From Clostridia bacterium (GTDB lineage: Bacteria; Bacillota; Clostridia; Oscillospirales; CAG-272): 64,000 nt of DNA. Under the pieces are notes generated by a model that saw only the letters and a list, made by a program, of their open reading frames with translations, ran no database searches and had not been told where the DNA came from. The translations under genes and the position numbers were made by a program. This document shows positions 17,701 to 27,900 of this stretch, one piece after another; within the stretch, counting starts at the first letter, position 1, and the number at the start of each line of letters is the position of its first letter. The stretch is from the NCBI GenBank assembly GCA_017532025.1, contig JAFXJX010000058.1:1-64000 (forward strand), read 5' to 3'.

Positions 17701-17971
17701 AATTGAGATCGAATACCGCTCCGCACCCTTACGAAACGGCTTGATCTTCACAGGCATCGGTCTTGTTCTCTTCATCGGCTGGATCGTTGTTGACACCGTA
17801 TTCTTCCGCAAGAAGCGCCTTGCCAATGCAACGCTCGATTACACCTGCCTCTCGGAAGGTGACTATCAGAGCGACGAATACGATGACGAGCTTGCCAAAA
17901 AACGCAAAGTTCAACGTATGCAAGAACAAATGCGACTCAAAAAACAAATGTGGAAAAATAAACGTAAATAA
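14744..17971 (+). CDS. YfhO family large membrane protein
   Basis: This 1075-residue protein has about a dozen N-terminal transmembrane segments (from about residue 45 to 510), a large extracytoplasmic beta-rich region, one C-terminal transmembrane segment (near residue 1005) and a basic cytoplasmic tail. It matches the bacterial YfhO/GT-C-like family, some members of which glycosylate lipoteichoic acid. FVLDLNGQY-type and WLDALILLPLI motifs in the first loops are typical. AAAGG lies 8 nt before the ATG at 14744. Surface-glycan modification is inferred from the family. A terminator follows at 17984. Confidence 0.88.
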   Translation: MDKQNQNQNEVTSVDQETKKGNSFVQKFRNAQDRFLASSFGAKLNTHFNTHGYLYFSFLVPALLFFFVFILQGTYPFGNGSVLVLDLNGQYVYFFEALRKAIYGDASLLYSWFGTLGSEFVGSYAYYLASPLSYLVALFPATAMTEFLLVLELIKCGLCGLTMAYYLRKTRPLANEMITISIAVMYALSSFAIVMAHNTMWLDALILLPLITYGIERLINYGHFKLFIISFALALLANFYIGYMLCYYVFLYFFYYYFFGSNRQSNDYVSVEDGNNNFIGEKNHFVKSLFRIGVSSLIAIFIACVIILPTAYSLSLGKTEFSETDWSFAFKFNPLDFISKLFIGSYDTVRREGLPFIYCGMFTLILVPVYFISKRVSKRQKVGAGLILGAFFLIMCISPLDLVMHGFQEPNWLNYRYSFVFSFLLLVFAHRGLELLHTIRFQKTVIIASVWAALVLIASFFTRDGLFATSDDSAEFWRRQLLFILIPIVALVVYEVGHYLLLNDRFKKVSRASMLSTLAVVICVEMFVGTLLNTTALNDDVIFSPKYTKADGSGLEGYDNYLDKYRVMVDAVQKTDDSFYRMEKNDLRKYDDNFAFAMRGTTGSTSTLNAKTIKFLNRLGYISQSNISSNKGATSVANTLLGIKYYITTTNQDTSGENSYYLTAYPVDMEGVDGITNMYLYADGLAIYSYLNEYALSLAYASSGNLKNFNITESNSPFTTMNKLITAILGEKETVEVFKEIPYDFSYDGNTTQYKFKDNYSETVYDIYGDPIIKLDENGNKMYDEKGNPVYEKSKPSPLYHEFTQINQDGEKMVIDFTFTMPEGVDETTEVLFKFPTRYNRQCTWTFKTEGSEEKTGSCFVDDDKTDCILSLGKVPAGQTGTLSITVTGKDFYLSCDDGNGIFYYVDKEVYKDTMTTLAEGNFEIEEYTESYFKGKINATEGRTSVFTSIPYEEHWKVKVDGKEVETYMTCAALVGFDLGSEGEHTIEIEYRSAPLRNGLIFTGIGLVLFIGWIVVDTVFFRKKRLANATLDYTCLSEGDYQSDEYDDELAKKRKVQRMQEQMRLKKQMWKNKRK

Positions 17972-17983
17972 TCAAACAACATG

Positions 17984-18014
17984 AAAAGCCATCACAAACC
18001 GTGATGGCTTTTTT
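17984..18014 (+). terminator. Terminator after yfhO-type gene
   Basis: AAAAGCCATCAC pairs with GTGATGGCTTTT and is followed by TTG. It lies between convergent genes and may serve both. Confidence 0.85.
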
Positions 18015-18015
18015 G

Positions 18016-19176
18016 TTATTCTTGTGTTTTGGCAACCCATTCCTTCCAACGGGGGTCGGCTTGTATTTCTTTTGCCACTTGACTGTAATCCGGATTACAC
18101 CAAAAAGGCCATTCATTAGGCAACCCTTTGACAACCTCTCTGCGTTCTCCCAAATTATATTTCACAAACGAAACAAGAGGAGCGGTCAGTCGATGTTCAC
18201 TTTCATCAAACAGCCTTTCAAATGCTTTTGCGTGTGCAAACGCTTTATAGAGAGAATCGAAAGCATCGTCGTGATACCCTCTTTCCCACTGTAATCTTGA
18301 CAGATATAGATAGAGTTTATATACGAAATCATGCTGCGCACCCATATTGCCGTCATCACAAATTAAATCAAATATAGAAATTACACCTTTAATCTTCTCA
18401 ATCGGCATATCGGATTCAAAATTTGTAATATTCGCGATAAGACCAAAAACAAGCTGCTCGGAAAACTGTCGCGCTGATTCCAAAAGAAACTCACCTATGT
18501 ATTCAGCTTCAAGTCTTCCATCAGTTGCTTCTGTAAGCAAAAATTCCTGCGATTGCTGAAGCTTAGGCATACGCTTAGCATACGAAACTGCTTTATCAAA
18601 TTCGCCGTAAGTTCGGTGAAGCGGCACAAGTATGGCAATTGCTTGTGTAAAAACAGAATTGTCTTTTGTGTTTTCGACAAGATACTCACACACCTTAATG
18701 CATTCTGACCAATACGTATTTTTCTTATGATGATCGTAATCATATTGAATAAAGCCATCGTCATCATAGGAAAGCCATCCGTGATGTCTTCGCCAGCCTG
18801 CTTCCCATAGTGTATCGGCAAGCGTGATGAGCAGTTGTTCATTTTGAGGAAATTCTGCAAGTCCATTACGTAATATCAAAATGCATTCTTCCACCCAAAT
18901 TCCATCATCACTGTGCTTGATATCGTACTCGTTCACTTTTTGAATTATTGCTGATATTTTTGTTTCACGATCATTGTTATACCCAAACAACTCGTCAATC
19001 GAAATGCCGAAATAATTGGCAATTGACGGAATCATCTCCATATCGGGATAACCGCCGCCTGCTTCCCAGCGTGAAACCGCCTGTGACGTTACACCCAAAG
19101 CTTCGGCAAGTGCTTCTTGTGTACGCCCATCACGCCGACGGAGCTCACGTATTTTCTGACCCAAATCCAGTTGCAT
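18016..19176 (-). CDS. XRE-family transcriptional regulator with long C-terminal sensor region
   Basis: This 386-residue protein has an N-terminal helix-turn-helix (residues 1-65: RTQEALAEALGVTSQAVSRW) followed by roughly 300 helix-rich residues that look like TPR-type repeats (for example VFTQAIAILVPLHRTYGEFD). Similar regulators respond to peptides or other signals through the C-terminal part. Start 19176 has AAGGAGG 5 nt upstream. Earlier in-frame codons run through the hairpin-rich leader. The promoter at 19341 carries an overlapping palindrome that may be the protein's own operator. The target genes are not evident. Confidence 0.88.
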   Translation of the reverse strand: MQLDLGQKIRELRRRDGRTQEALAEALGVTSQAVSRWEAGGGYPDMEMIPSIANYFGISIDELFGYNNDRETKISAIIQKVNEYDIKHSDDGIWVEECILILRNGLAEFPQNEQLLITLADTLWEAGWRRHHGWLSYDDDGFIQYDYDHHKKNTYWSECIKVCEYLVENTKDNSVFTQAIAILVPLHRTYGEFDKAVSYAKRMPKLQQSQEFLLTEATDGRLEAEYIGEFLLESARQFSEQLVFGLIANITNFESDMPIEKIKGVISIFDLICDDGNMGAQHDFVYKLYLYLSRLQWERGYHDDAFDSLYKAFAHAKAFERLFDESEHRLTAPLVSFVKYNLGERREVVKGLPNEWPFWCNPDYSQVAKEIQADPRWKEWVAKTQE

Positions 19177-19304
19177 AAAAACCTCCTTGGCTTTCGCTCG
19201 CGAAAGCCTACCTTTCTTGGGGAATTGGGGCGGTTTTGCGTAGCAAAATCGTTGTTGCCAAACAACGAAAGCCACAAAACCCGCATGAAAGATTCTTCTT
19301 TCAT
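19089..19304 (-). CDS. Possible leader ORF overlapping the XRE gene start
   Basis: A 71-codon frame begins at an ATG 5 nt after a perfect AGGAGG, passes through the four leader hairpins and ends about 85 nt inside the XRE gene in another frame. Its composition (MKEESFMRVLWLSLFGNN at the start) is not recognisable. The strong ribosome site is real; whether the peptide matters, or translation simply controls the downstream start, is unknown. Confidence 0.3.
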   Translation of the reverse strand: MKEESFMRVLWLSLFGNNDFATQNRPNSPRKVGFRERKPRRFLCNWIWVRKYVSSVGVMGVHKKHLPKLWV

Positions 19305-19306
19305 GC
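19189..19306 (-). repeat. Cluster of four perfect short hairpins in the XRE leader
   Basis: Four inverted repeats lie in 118 bp: 19189-19208 (8-bp stem, 4-nt loop), 19234-19248 (6-bp, 3-nt), 19249-19268 (8-bp, 4-nt, directly abutting the previous one) and 19283-19306 (10-bp, 4-nt). The first is just upstream of the XRE Shine-Dalgarno and the last encloses the ATG of the leader ORF. None has a T-tract, so they are not simple terminators. Confidence 0.75.
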
Positions 19307-19320
19307 AAACCTCCTGAAAT

Positions 19321-19337
19321 GTTATCACCGGTGTAAC
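19321..19337. promoter_or_regulatory. Palindromic candidate operator
   Basis: GTTATCACCGGTGTAAC is an inverted repeat (GTTA, then CACCGGTG, then TAAC, with one extra base) 3 bp downstream of the -10 element of the XRE promoter. It would be well placed for autorepression. Confidence 0.45.
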
Positions 19338-19340
19338 TCT

Positions 19341-19368
19341 ATTATAGCAGGTATTGATAAAAAAACAA
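19341..19368 (-). promoter_or_regulatory. Promoter of the XRE gene at 18016-19176
   Basis: Minus strand: TTGTTT (19363-19368), 16-bp spacer, TATAAT (19341-19346). The -35 match is moderate. Confidence 0.6.
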
Positions 19369-19430
19369 TAATCAATTTATTGTTTCAAATTCAAGCATTC
19401 GTTGGATTTCTAACAACAAAGCCACCGCCC

Positions 19431-19674
19431 GTGTCATCTTGAGCAGAGCGAAGCGACGTCGAAACCCAAGCGCAGCGCAGGGCGCTTCGACTTGCAAGCA
19501 AGTCGCCTGCTTGCAGGTCGGGGCGGATCTCGGGCGCTTGACCACTCTCCATATCGTAGATCCTCAAAACGCCAAGGCGTTTTGCCTTTTCAAAATCCGC
19601 AATTTATTGCAGATTTTGAAAAGTTCGATTACGAAAACATCCCACCGGGATGTTTTCTCCACTCAGGATGACAC
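19431..19674. repeat. Dispersed palindromic repeat, copy 1 (244 bp)
   Basis: The ends are inverted copies of GTGTCATCYTGAG. The inside holds nested hairpins (AACATCCCACCGGGATGTT; AAAACGCCAAGGCGTTTT; TTGCAAGCAAGTCGCCTGC) and the string GGATCTCGGGCGCTTGACCA. It shares, in opposite orientation, end sequences and the internal modules with copy 2 at 42512-42713, and ends with copy 3 at 46756-46851. No gene is seen in 19369-19674 apart from this element. Confidence 0.85.
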
Positions 19675-19711
19675 AAAAAAACAAAGCCACTTCCGAACGA
19701 AGTGGCTTTGT
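19675..19711 (-). terminator. Terminator of the leucine-rich-repeat gene
   Basis: ACAAAGCCACTT pairs with AAGTGGCTTTGT, followed on the minus strand by a T-run. It abuts dispersed repeat copy 1. Confidence 0.8.
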
Positions 19712-19721
19712 TTTATCCGTT

Positions 19722-21164
19722 TTACTTCTTCCCGCGTTTGATCTTGAGGCCTGCGTTTTCGGGCTTGTCAAGCTCGGCATCCACCACAGCGAGTAGCTCA
19801 ATGGCTTTTTCGCCGTAGGTCATGTGGTGCTTGCACTTGGTCAGCCATCTGGCGGCATCCACAATTTTCTTTGTGGTGTCAATACCGTAAAGGAAACAAC
19901 TGCCCACATAGAACTGAGCGGGCAAAATTCCCTTTCCTGCCGCGGAGAGGAAGGATCGGAATGCCCAATTATATCTACCCATAAAGAGGCACACACAGCC
20001 AAATTCATACGCTTCCTGCGCGGGCACCAAGAACAAAGCTTCACTCTGTGCTTCAAAGTTCTCTTCGGTCATGCCGTCAGCAGCTGCTTTGATGCTTTCT
20101 TTGAAATCTTCGGAAAGCGTTGCCATAAAGCTTTCGTAAAACTCTTTCTTAAAATCCTCCGACACATCAGATGCCGTTGACTTTTGCGAAGTACGGATCT
20201 TTCTTTCAAGCGGCTTTTTCTTACGATCGCCCTTTGGCTTGCCAAAAGAAAGCTCGCCAAGATCCATTTCAATCTGGTGAATGTCACTTTCCTCTTTTAC
20301 AGGCTCTTCTGCCTTCACCTCGGGAATCACTTCCTCGATGGGTGCTTCTTTTACTTCCTCAACGATCGGAACCTCTTCCACCACGTCAAAAGAAAGTTGC
20401 TCTGTGCTGTTCAGCTCGGTAGCACTCACGTGGTCAGGCTCAATCAAAAGCTCGGTGTTATTGAAATGATACGTCGCGCGAAGGAAAGTTTCATTGCGCT
20501 GCCCCTTGACGGCAACAACTCTCCACTCACTCGCGTCCCCGCTGTAAAACACATCGGTAAGAGAACGGCAGGAGTCAAACGCGCCAAATTCAATCTCACG
20601 AAGAGTTTTCGTAAACGAAACCTTTTCAAGCGAAAGACAGCCGTAAAAGGTATTCCATCTCAGATATTCAATGCCTGCGCCAAGCGAGCAGGATTTCAGC
20701 GACACGCAATCGGCAAACGCGCCCTTTCCCAGCGAGGTAATCTGATCCCCAATCGCCATTTCTTCAAGCGAAGAACAACGCCTGAATGCCTCGTCACCGA
20801 TCATTTGAACCGTTTCGGGAACGGTGATGGTTTTGAGTGAACGGCAGCCAAGAAAGGTTTTGGCGGCAATGAAGGTCACACCGTTCGGGATCACAACATG
20901 ATCGAGTGAGCGGCAACCGAAGAAAGCACCGCCGTCAATCAAAGATACCGTGGAAGGAATTGTCACCGAAGTCAGATTCACACAGCTGTCAAATGCCTTT
21001 TCGGCAATCGAAACCACCCCTTCGGGAAGCACGACCGAAACCAAATTCTGATGATACGCAAACGCCTGACCGCCAATCACCGTAACGCCTTCCGGCACAA
21101 ATACATGATCCTCGTTACCCGTATATTTCACAAGGGTATTCCCTACCATACGAAAATCATTCAT
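19722..21164 (-). CDS. Leucine-rich-repeat (BspA-like LRR_5) protein with Sel1-like C-terminus
   Basis: This 480-residue protein has about nine 23-residue LRR_5 repeats in residues 20-225 (pattern VxIPxxVxxIxxxAFxxCxxL). An acidic linker rich in Glu, Val and Pro follows (residues 265-310), then a basic stretch (KPKGDRKKKPLERKIR) and a helical C-terminal part with Sel1-like features (YEFGCVCLFMGRYNWAFRSF, AARWLTKCKHH). There is no signal peptide or membrane anchor, unlike most BspA-like surface proteins, so it is probably cytoplasmic and may be a scaffold. AAGGAG lies 8 nt before the ATG. It has its own promoter and terminator. Function unknown. Confidence 0.85.
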   Translation of the reverse strand: MNDFRMVGNTLVKYTGNEDHVFVPEGVTVIGGQAFAYHQNLVSVVLPEGVVSIAEKAFDSCVNLTSVTIPSTVSLIDGGAFFGCRSLDHVVIPNGVTFIAAKTFLGCRSLKTITVPETVQMIGDEAFRRCSSLEEMAIGDQITSLGKGAFADCVSLKSCSLGAGIEYLRWNTFYGCLSLEKVSFTKTLREIEFGAFDSCRSLTDVFYSGDASEWRVVAVKGQRNETFLRATYHFNNTELLIEPDHVSATELNSTEQLSFDVVEEVPIVEEVKEAPIEEVIPEVKAEEPVKEESDIHQIEMDLGELSFGKPKGDRKKKPLERKIRTSQKSTASDVSEDFKKEFYESFMATLSEDFKESIKAAADGMTEENFEAQSEALFLVPAQEAYEFGCVCLFMGRYNWAFRSFLSAAGKGILPAQFYVGSCFLYGIDTTKKIVDAARWLTKCKHHMTYGEKAIELLAVVDAELDKPENAGLKIKRGKK

Positions 21165-21266
21165 ACGCTTTACTCCTTACTTTGCGGCAAAAGCCGCACC
21201 AATCTGCTGAAAATGCCGTATAAAACAATTACCTTGTCTTACCATGCAGTAGCATATAACATATTC

Positions 21267-21295
21267 ATTATACAATACCTTTTCCGAATTGTCAA
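21267..21295 (-). promoter_or_regulatory. Promoter of the leucine-rich-repeat gene
   Basis: Minus strand: TTGACA (21290-21295), 17-bp spacer, TATAAT (21267-21272): full consensus. Confidence 0.85.
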
Positions 21296-21320
21296 TAAAA
21301 AAGTCGGCATTTCAAAGCAA

Positions 21321-21366
21321 AAAAACAAACACCCGAAGTCGCTTTTTGAGCGATTTCGGGTGTTTT
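21321..21366 (-). terminator. Terminator of rpoBC
   Basis: A 16-bp stem (AACACCCGAAGTCGCT and complement, one mismatch) is followed on the minus strand by a long T-run, ten bases after the rpoC stop. Confidence 0.9.
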
Positions 21367-21375
21367 TCAGTTGAA

Positions 21376-24300
21376 TCAGTCGTTCTGATTCGATTCGGTT
21401 TCTTCGTCAATGACAGCGGTTTTATCCACTTCAATGTCGCGGTAACGCTGCATACCGGTACCTGCGGGAATCAGCTTACCGATCAGTACGTTTTCCTTCA
21501 GACCCACAAGGTGGTCAACCTTACCGGCAATGGCAGCCTCGGTGAGTACCTTGGTGGTTTCCTGGAAGGATGCGGCAGAAAGGAAGGAATCAGTCATCAG
21601 CGAAGCCTTGGTGATACCAAGCAGCATAGGCGATGCTTCGGCAGGACGAAGCGCAAGCTCACCTGCGGCAATGCGGTTGCGGATCTCTTCGTTCTTTTCT
21701 TCGAGCTCGGTGATGCTCACAACAGAACCGGAAAGCATATCGGTGTCACCACCGTTTTCAATTCTGACCTTTCTTGTCATCTGACGGGCAATGACTTCAA
21801 TGTGCTTGTCATTGATCTCAACAGACTGCAAGCGGTAAACGCGCTGAATTTCCTTGATGATATAGCTGTAAACTTCGTCAAGACCTTTGATCTTGGTGAT
21901 GTCTGTCAAGCTCATGTTACCTTCGGTCAGAGCGTCGCCGCGTACCACAAAGTCGCCTTCCTTCACGATCACTCTTGTGCCGTAAGGAACTGCGTATGCA
22001 GCCTGGTCACCGCTTGCCTTATCGGTAATGATCACGTTTCTGGCGCGCTTGCCATCCTGAATCGAAACACGACCTGTCAGCTCAGTGATGACAGCCGTTC
22101 TCTTGGGACGGCGTGCTTCAAAGAGTTCTTCAACACGGGGAAGACCCTGTGTAATGTCCGAACCTGCAACACCACCCGAGTGGAAGGTTCTCATCGTCAG
22201 CTGTGTACCGGGTTCACCGATCGACTGTGCGGCAACGATACCAACAGCTTCACCAACGTTAACCTTCTGACCGGTCGCAAGGTCACTACCGTAGCAGTAG
22301 GAGCAAACGCCGTAACGGCACTTACACTTCAGAATCGAGCGAATCGGAAGCTCTTTGATACCTGCCGATGTGATCTTCTTCACATCGTCCTGTGTCAGGA
22401 GCGTGTTCTTGGTAACAATCAAGTTCTTGGTAACCGGATCAACAACATCTTCCAAGGTGTATCTGCCGAGGAGTCTGTCTTCGAACTTTTCAATCACGCC
22501 GTTGCCGTCGGTGATTTCACGAACAAGAAGACCTTCATCTGCTCCGCAGTTTTCTTCGCGGATGATAACATCCTGCGAAACGTCAACAAGACGTCTGGTA
22601 AGGTAACCCGAGTCAGCCGTTCTCAGAGCGGTATCCGAAAGAGATTTACGCGAACCGCGGGCTGCTACGAAGTATTCGAGGATGGTCAGACCTTCACGGA
22701 AGTTCGCCTTAATCGGGATTTCCATGGTACGGCCGGTTGCCGAGAACATCAGACCACGCATACCTGCGAGCTGACGCATCTGGGTCTTAGAACCACGGGC
22801 TTTCGAGTCCGCCATCATCTTAATCGGGTTGTAACGGTCAAAGGAGATATCAAGTGCATTTTCAATCTGCTTCGTGGTGGCTTCCCAAACAGCAATGACC
22901 ATGTTGTAACGCTCTTCCTCGGTCAGTTCACCCATGAGGAAGTGCTGTCTGATTTCTTCAACATCGGCTTCTGCCTGCTTAATCAGGTCGGTCTTGTTTT
23001 CGGGAATCATAACGTCCGAAACCGAGATCGAGATCGAAGCTTTGGTCGAATACTTAAAGCCCATCGCCTTGATGTTGTCAAGGACAGTTGCCGTGGTGGT
23101 GGGACCGAACTTTTTGATGGTTCTGTCAACGATCTTGGAAAGCTCGCTCTTACCGCACACAAAGTCAATTTCGGGAAGCAGATAGTTATCGGGATTGGAT
23201 CTGTCAACGTAGCCAAGATCCTGAGGAATGGCTTTGTTGAAGATCAAACGACCAAGAGTAGAAGTAATCACTCTTGTCTTCTCCACACCGTCAACCATGC
23301 CGGAAACACGTACCTTGATGGGTGCGTGCAGACCGAGGAAACCGTTTTCATACGCCATCAGTGCTTCGTCAAAGTTACGGAAAGCACTTCCCTCGCCGAT
23401 TTCACCGGCGCGGTCGATGGTCAGCCAGTAAGAACCAAGTACCATGTCCTGAGAAGGAACGGCAACAGCTTTACCGTCAGCAGGCTTCAAAAGGTTGTTG
23501 GCGGAGAGCATGAGGAATCTTGCCTCAGCCTGTGCTTCAGGCGTCAGCGGAACGTGTACAGGCATCTGGTCGCCGTCGAAGTCGGCGTTAAATGCCGAAC
23601 ATACGAGAGGATGGAGCTTGATGGCTCTGCCTTCTACAAGGATCGGCTCGAATGCCTGAATCGAAAGACGGTGAAGTGTAGGCGCACGGTTCAGAAGAAC
23701 AGGATGCTCTTTGATCACGTTTTCAAGAGCGTCCCAAACGTCATCCGAAACCTTCTCCACTTTCTTCTTCGCGTCTTTGATATTGGTAGCCTTCTGGGTT
23801 TCCACAAGGCGCTTCATCACAAAGGGTTTGAACAGCTCAAGTGCCATTTCACGGGGCAGACCGCACTGATAGATCTTCAGTTCAGGGCCCACAACGATAA
23901 CCGAACGGCCGGAATAGTCAACACGCTTACCGAGCAGATTCTGACGGAAACGTCCCTGCTTACCGCGAAGCATTTCGGACAGCGACTTGAGAGGACGGTT
24001 GGAGGGGCCTGTTACAGGCTTACCGCGGCGTCCGTTGTCGATCAAAGCGTCAACGGCTTCCTGAAGCATACGGCGTTCATTGCGGATGATGATCTCAGGC
24101 GCAGAAAGCTCCATCAGCTTCTTCAGACGGTTGTTACGGTTGATCACACGTCTGTAAAGGTCATTGAGGTCAGAGGTGGCAAAACGGCCACCGTCTAGCT
24201 GAACCATAGGACGGATATCCGGAGGAATGATCGGGATCACGTCCATAACCATCCATTCGGGCTTGTTGCCGCTCTTGCGGAACGCTTCCACCACTTCAAG

Positions 24301-24924
24301 GCGCTTGATGATGCGTGTTTTCTTCTGACCGCTTGCGGTGGCAAGCTCTTCTTTCAGTTTAGCTGCGAGGTCTTCAATATCAAGCTCAACAAGAAGCTCT
24401 TTGATTGCCTCAGCACCCATGCCGACCTTAAAGTCGTTTTCGTATCTGTCCTGATAATCTCTGAATTCCTTTTCACCGAGAAGCTGATACTTCATCAAAG
24501 GTGTGTCGCCCGGATCAATTACGATATACTGAGCGTAATACAGAACCTTTTCAAGCATTCTGGGAGAAATGTCGAGAAGCAGACCCATACGGGAAGGAAT
24601 GGCACGGAAGTACCAGATGTGCGAAACGGGGGATGCGAGTTCAATGTGACCCATTCTCTCTCGTCTTACCTTTTTGGTGGTAACTTCTACACCGCACTTT
24701 TCACATCTCTTGCCCTTGTAGCGGATTCTCTTGTAGCGTCCGCAGGAGCATTCCCAGTCCTTCATCGGACCAAAGATTCTTTCGCAGAAAAGACCGTCGC
24801 GTTCAGGCTTCAGGGTACGGTAGTTAATGGTCTCGGGCTTTTTCACTTCGCCGCTCGACCAGCTTCTAATCATCTCGGGAGATGCCAGACCAATTTTTAT
24901 CGAATCAAAAATATTATCTTCCAT
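21376..24924 (-). CDS. rpoC: DNA-directed RNA polymerase subunit beta'
   Basis: The 1182-residue beta' subunit carries the N-terminal zinc site ([20 protein letters not shown] near residues 62-81), the catalytic Mg2+ motif NADFDGDQM, the second zinc cluster [11 protein letters not shown] and the trigger-loop/bridge-helix region ending in [11 protein letters not shown]. The length matches other Firmicutes. Start 24924 (MEDNIFDSI) has AGGAG 9 nt upstream. It follows rpoB by 17 bp and shares its transcript, with a strong terminator after the stop. Confidence 0.98.
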   Translation of the reverse strand: MEDNIFDSIKIGLASPEMIRSWSSGEVKKPETINYRTLKPERDGLFCERIFGPMKDWECSCGRYKRIRYKGKRCEKCGVEVTTKKVRRERMGHIELASPVSHIWYFRAIPSRMGLLLDISPRMLEKVLYYAQYIVIDPGDTPLMKYQLLGEKEFRDYQDRYENDFKVGMGAEAIKELLVELDIEDLAAKLKEELATASGQKKTRIIKRLEVVEAFRKSGNKPEWMVMDVIPIIPPDIRPMVQLDGGRFATSDLNDLYRRVINRNNRLKKLMELSAPEIIIRNERRMLQEAVDALIDNGRRGKPVTGPSNRPLKSLSEMLRGKQGRFRQNLLGKRVDYSGRSVIVVGPELKIYQCGLPREMALELFKPFVMKRLVETQKATNIKDAKKKVEKVSDDVWDALENVIKEHPVLLNRAPTLHRLSIQAFEPILVEGRAIKLHPLVCSAFNADFDGDQMPVHVPLTPEAQAEARFLMLSANNLLKPADGKAVAVPSQDMVLGSYWLTIDRAGEIGEGSAFRNFDEALMAYENGFLGLHAPIKVRVSGMVDGVEKTRVITSTLGRLIFNKAIPQDLGYVDRSNPDNYLLPEIDFVCGKSELSKIVDRTIKKFGPTTTATVLDNIKAMGFKYSTKASISISVSDVMIPENKTDLIKQAEADVEEIRQHFLMGELTEEERYNMVIAVWEATTKQIENALDISFDRYNPIKMMADSKARGSKTQMRQLAGMRGLMFSATGRTMEIPIKANFREGLTILEYFVAARGSRKSLSDTALRTADSGYLTRRLVDVSQDVIIREENCGADEGLLVREITDGNGVIEKFEDRLLGRYTLEDVVDPVTKNLIVTKNTLLTQDDVKKITSAGIKELPIRSILKCKCRYGVCSYCYGSDLATGQKVNVGEAVGIVAAQSIGEPGTQLTMRTFHSGGVAGSDITQGLPRVEELFEARRPKRTAVITELTGRVSIQDGKRARNVIITDKASGDQAAYAVPYGTRVIVKEGDFVVRGDALTEGNMSLTDITKIKGLDEVYSYIIKEIQRVYRLQSVEINDKHIEVIARQMTRKVRIENGGDTDMLSGSVVSITELEEKNEEIRNRIAAGELALRPAEASPMLLGITKASLMTDSFLSAASFQETTKVLTEAAIAGKVDHLVGLKENVLIGKLIPAGTGMQRYRDIEVDKTAVIDEETESNQND

Positions 24925-24941
24925 TTGTCCTATCTCCTCTC

Positions 24942-27900
24942 TCACTCTTCGTCATCGGCGTAATCGTCACCATAGAGCGATTCGTCCGCATAGCCGTAAT
25001 CATCTTCCATACCGATATCTTCGGGGTTGATATCGGGATTTTCTTCAATCGAAGAATCGAAGAAATCATCGGTCATAACCGTTTCGCCTACCTCGATGTT
25101 TTCGGAAACGTAAGGAAGATCTTCTTCCTCACCAATCTTGGCAAGCTCAATTTCATTGCCGTCCTTGTCAAGCACCTTGATGTCAAGACAGAGCGACTGC
25201 AATTCTTTCACAAGCACGCGGAAGGATTCGGGCACACCCGGTGTGGGGATGTTCTGACCCTTCACGATGGCTTCGTAGGTCTTGGTACGTCCTGTTACGT
25301 CGTCAGACTTAACAGTCAGAATTTCCTGAAGTGTATAAGCTGCGCCGTAAGCTTCAAGCGCCCAAACTTCCATTTCACCGAAACGCTGACCGCCAAACTG
25401 CGCTTTACCGCCGAGAGGCTGCTGGGTAACGAGAGAGTACGGACCGATCGAACGAGCGTGAATCTTTTCGTCAACCAGGTGGTGGAGCTTGAGGTAGTAC
25501 ATGATACCTACGGTTACGGGGTTATCAAAACGGTCACCGGTTCTGCCGTCGTAAAGGATCGACTTACCGTCAACGATCTTGAGGGTGCCCTCATCCACCA
25601 TAGCCTTAACCCAAGCGTCATCGCGTTCAATATCCTGATATACGGGAGCATAATACTTCTTGCCCGCATCGTCTGTCTTTTCCACAAAGGAAACAGGCTC
25701 GTAAGCCACTTCGCCTTCTTCATTTGTCACAGCAACAAAGATGTTCTTGTTGGAAATGAATTCGTTGGGAAGCACGTCGCGGTACATACCGGCAAGCTTC
25801 ATGCATTCGGTAATGTCTTTTTCGGTTGCGCCGTCAAACACGGGAGTCATGATCTTCCAGCCGAGTTTTCTTGCGGCAATACCAAGGTGTACTTCGAGTA
25901 CCTGACCGATGTTCATACGAGAAGGTACGCCCATCGGGTTCAGTACGATATCAAGCGGTGTGCCATCCTTAAGGAACGGCATATCTTCGGGAGGAAGAAT
26001 TCTCGAAACGACACCCTTGTTACCGTGACGACCCGCCATCTTGTCACCAACAGAGATCTTTCTCTTTTGCGCAACGTAAACGCGAACAACCTTGTTCACG
26101 CCGGGAGGAAGCTCGTCGCCGGCTTCTCTTGAGAAGACCTTAACGTCCACAACAATACCGCTCTGACCGTGAGGCAGACGGAAGGAAGTGTCTCTGACTT
26201 CTCTTGCTTTTTCACCGAAGATGGCACGAAGCAGTCTTTCTTCGGCGGTCAGCTCGGTTTCACCCTTAGGTGTTACCTTACCAACAAGGATATCCCCTGC
26301 TCTGACCTCAGTACCCTTGAGAACGATACCTTCGGCGTTGAGATACTTGAGCGCATCGTCACCGACGTTGGGAATTTCACGGGTGATTTCTTCCGGGCCG
26401 AGCTTGGTGTCTCTTGCTTCGTGAGAGTATTCCTCAATGTGGATCGAGGTGTACATATCTTCACGAACCAGACGCTCATTCAGAAGAACGGCGTCTTCGT
26501 AGTTATAACCTTCCCAAGTCATAAAGCCGATCAGAGCATTCTTACCGAGCGCGATTTCGCCGCCTTCGGTCGCAGGACCGTCGGCAATCACGCGGCCTGC
26601 ATCAATATATTCGCCTTCATTGATGATCGGGCGCTGATTGATACAAGTACCCTGGTTGGTTCTCTTGAACTTGGTGAGACGGTATTCATCTTTTCTGCCG
26701 CTGTCGGTGCGGATGATGATTTCATCAGCCGTTACCTTTTCGGCAACGCCGGATTCACGGCATACGATCACAACGCCGGAATCAACGGCAGCTTTGTATT
26801 CCATACCTGTGCCGACGATCGGGCTGTCGCAGGTGAGAAGCGGCACTGCCTGCTTCTGCATGTTCGCACCCATGAGCGCACGGGAGTTGTCGTCGCTTTC
26901 CAGGAAAGGAATGTGAGAGGTTGCCACAGACATAACCATCTTCGGCGAAACGTCCATGTAATCGGCAAGCTCCGCTTCAACCTCAAGAATCTCGGAACGG
27001 TGACGGGCGGTTACCTTTTTGTTAACAAAGCACTTGTTTTCATCAAGGGGCTCGTTTGCCTGCGCGATAATGTAGTTGTCTTCCATATCGGCGGTCATGT
27101 ATTCGATGGTATCCGAAACTCTGCCGGTTTCTTTATCGATCTTACGGTAAGGCGCTTCAATGAAGCCGTACTCGTTGATCTTGGCATAGGTCGAGAGATA
27201 GGAGATCAGACCGATGTTAGGACCTTCAGGTGTTTCGATCGGGCACATTCTTCCGTAGTGCGTATAGTGAACGTCACGCACGTCAAAAGAAGCGCGGTCA
27301 CGCGAAAGACCGCCGGGACCGAGAGCCGAAAGACGGCGCTTGTGGGTCAGCTCGGCAAGGGGGTTGTTCTGGTCCATGAACTGCGACAAGGGGGACGATC
27401 CGAAGAAGTCACGGATGGCAGTTACAATGGGTCTGATATTGATGAGCGCTTCGGGAGAAACCGAGTCGGTGTCCTGAATGGTCATGCGCTCTTTTACGAT
27501 CTTATCCATTCTGGAGAAGCCGATGCGAAGCTGGTTCTGCAGAAGCTCACCCACCGAACGCAGACGACGGTTACCGAGGTGGTCAATATCGTCCACAGTA
27601 CCGATACCGTGGGAGAGTGTGATAAGATAGTTGATAGAAGCGAGAATGTCAGCTTTGGTGATGTGCTTGGGAGTGAGTTCCGCTACGCGGTCGCGGCAGG
27701 CCTTAAGAACCGCTTCTTTATCGTCACCGCAAGCTTCAATGATTTCTTCAAGAACCGATTTGATAACCTTTTCCTTGATGCCAACAGACTTCAGATCATA
27801 ACCGAGAAGTGCTTCGGCAGGAATGGTGCCGTTCGAGAAGACTTTAACTTCTTCACCGTGCTCGGAATAAACGTATGCTTCGTTAACGCCGTTGAATTCA

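Noticed and set aside
19369..19721. CRISPR-like repetitive segment
   Set aside because: The repeats are single nested hairpins with no regular repeat-spacer periodicity; no cas genes exist in the window.
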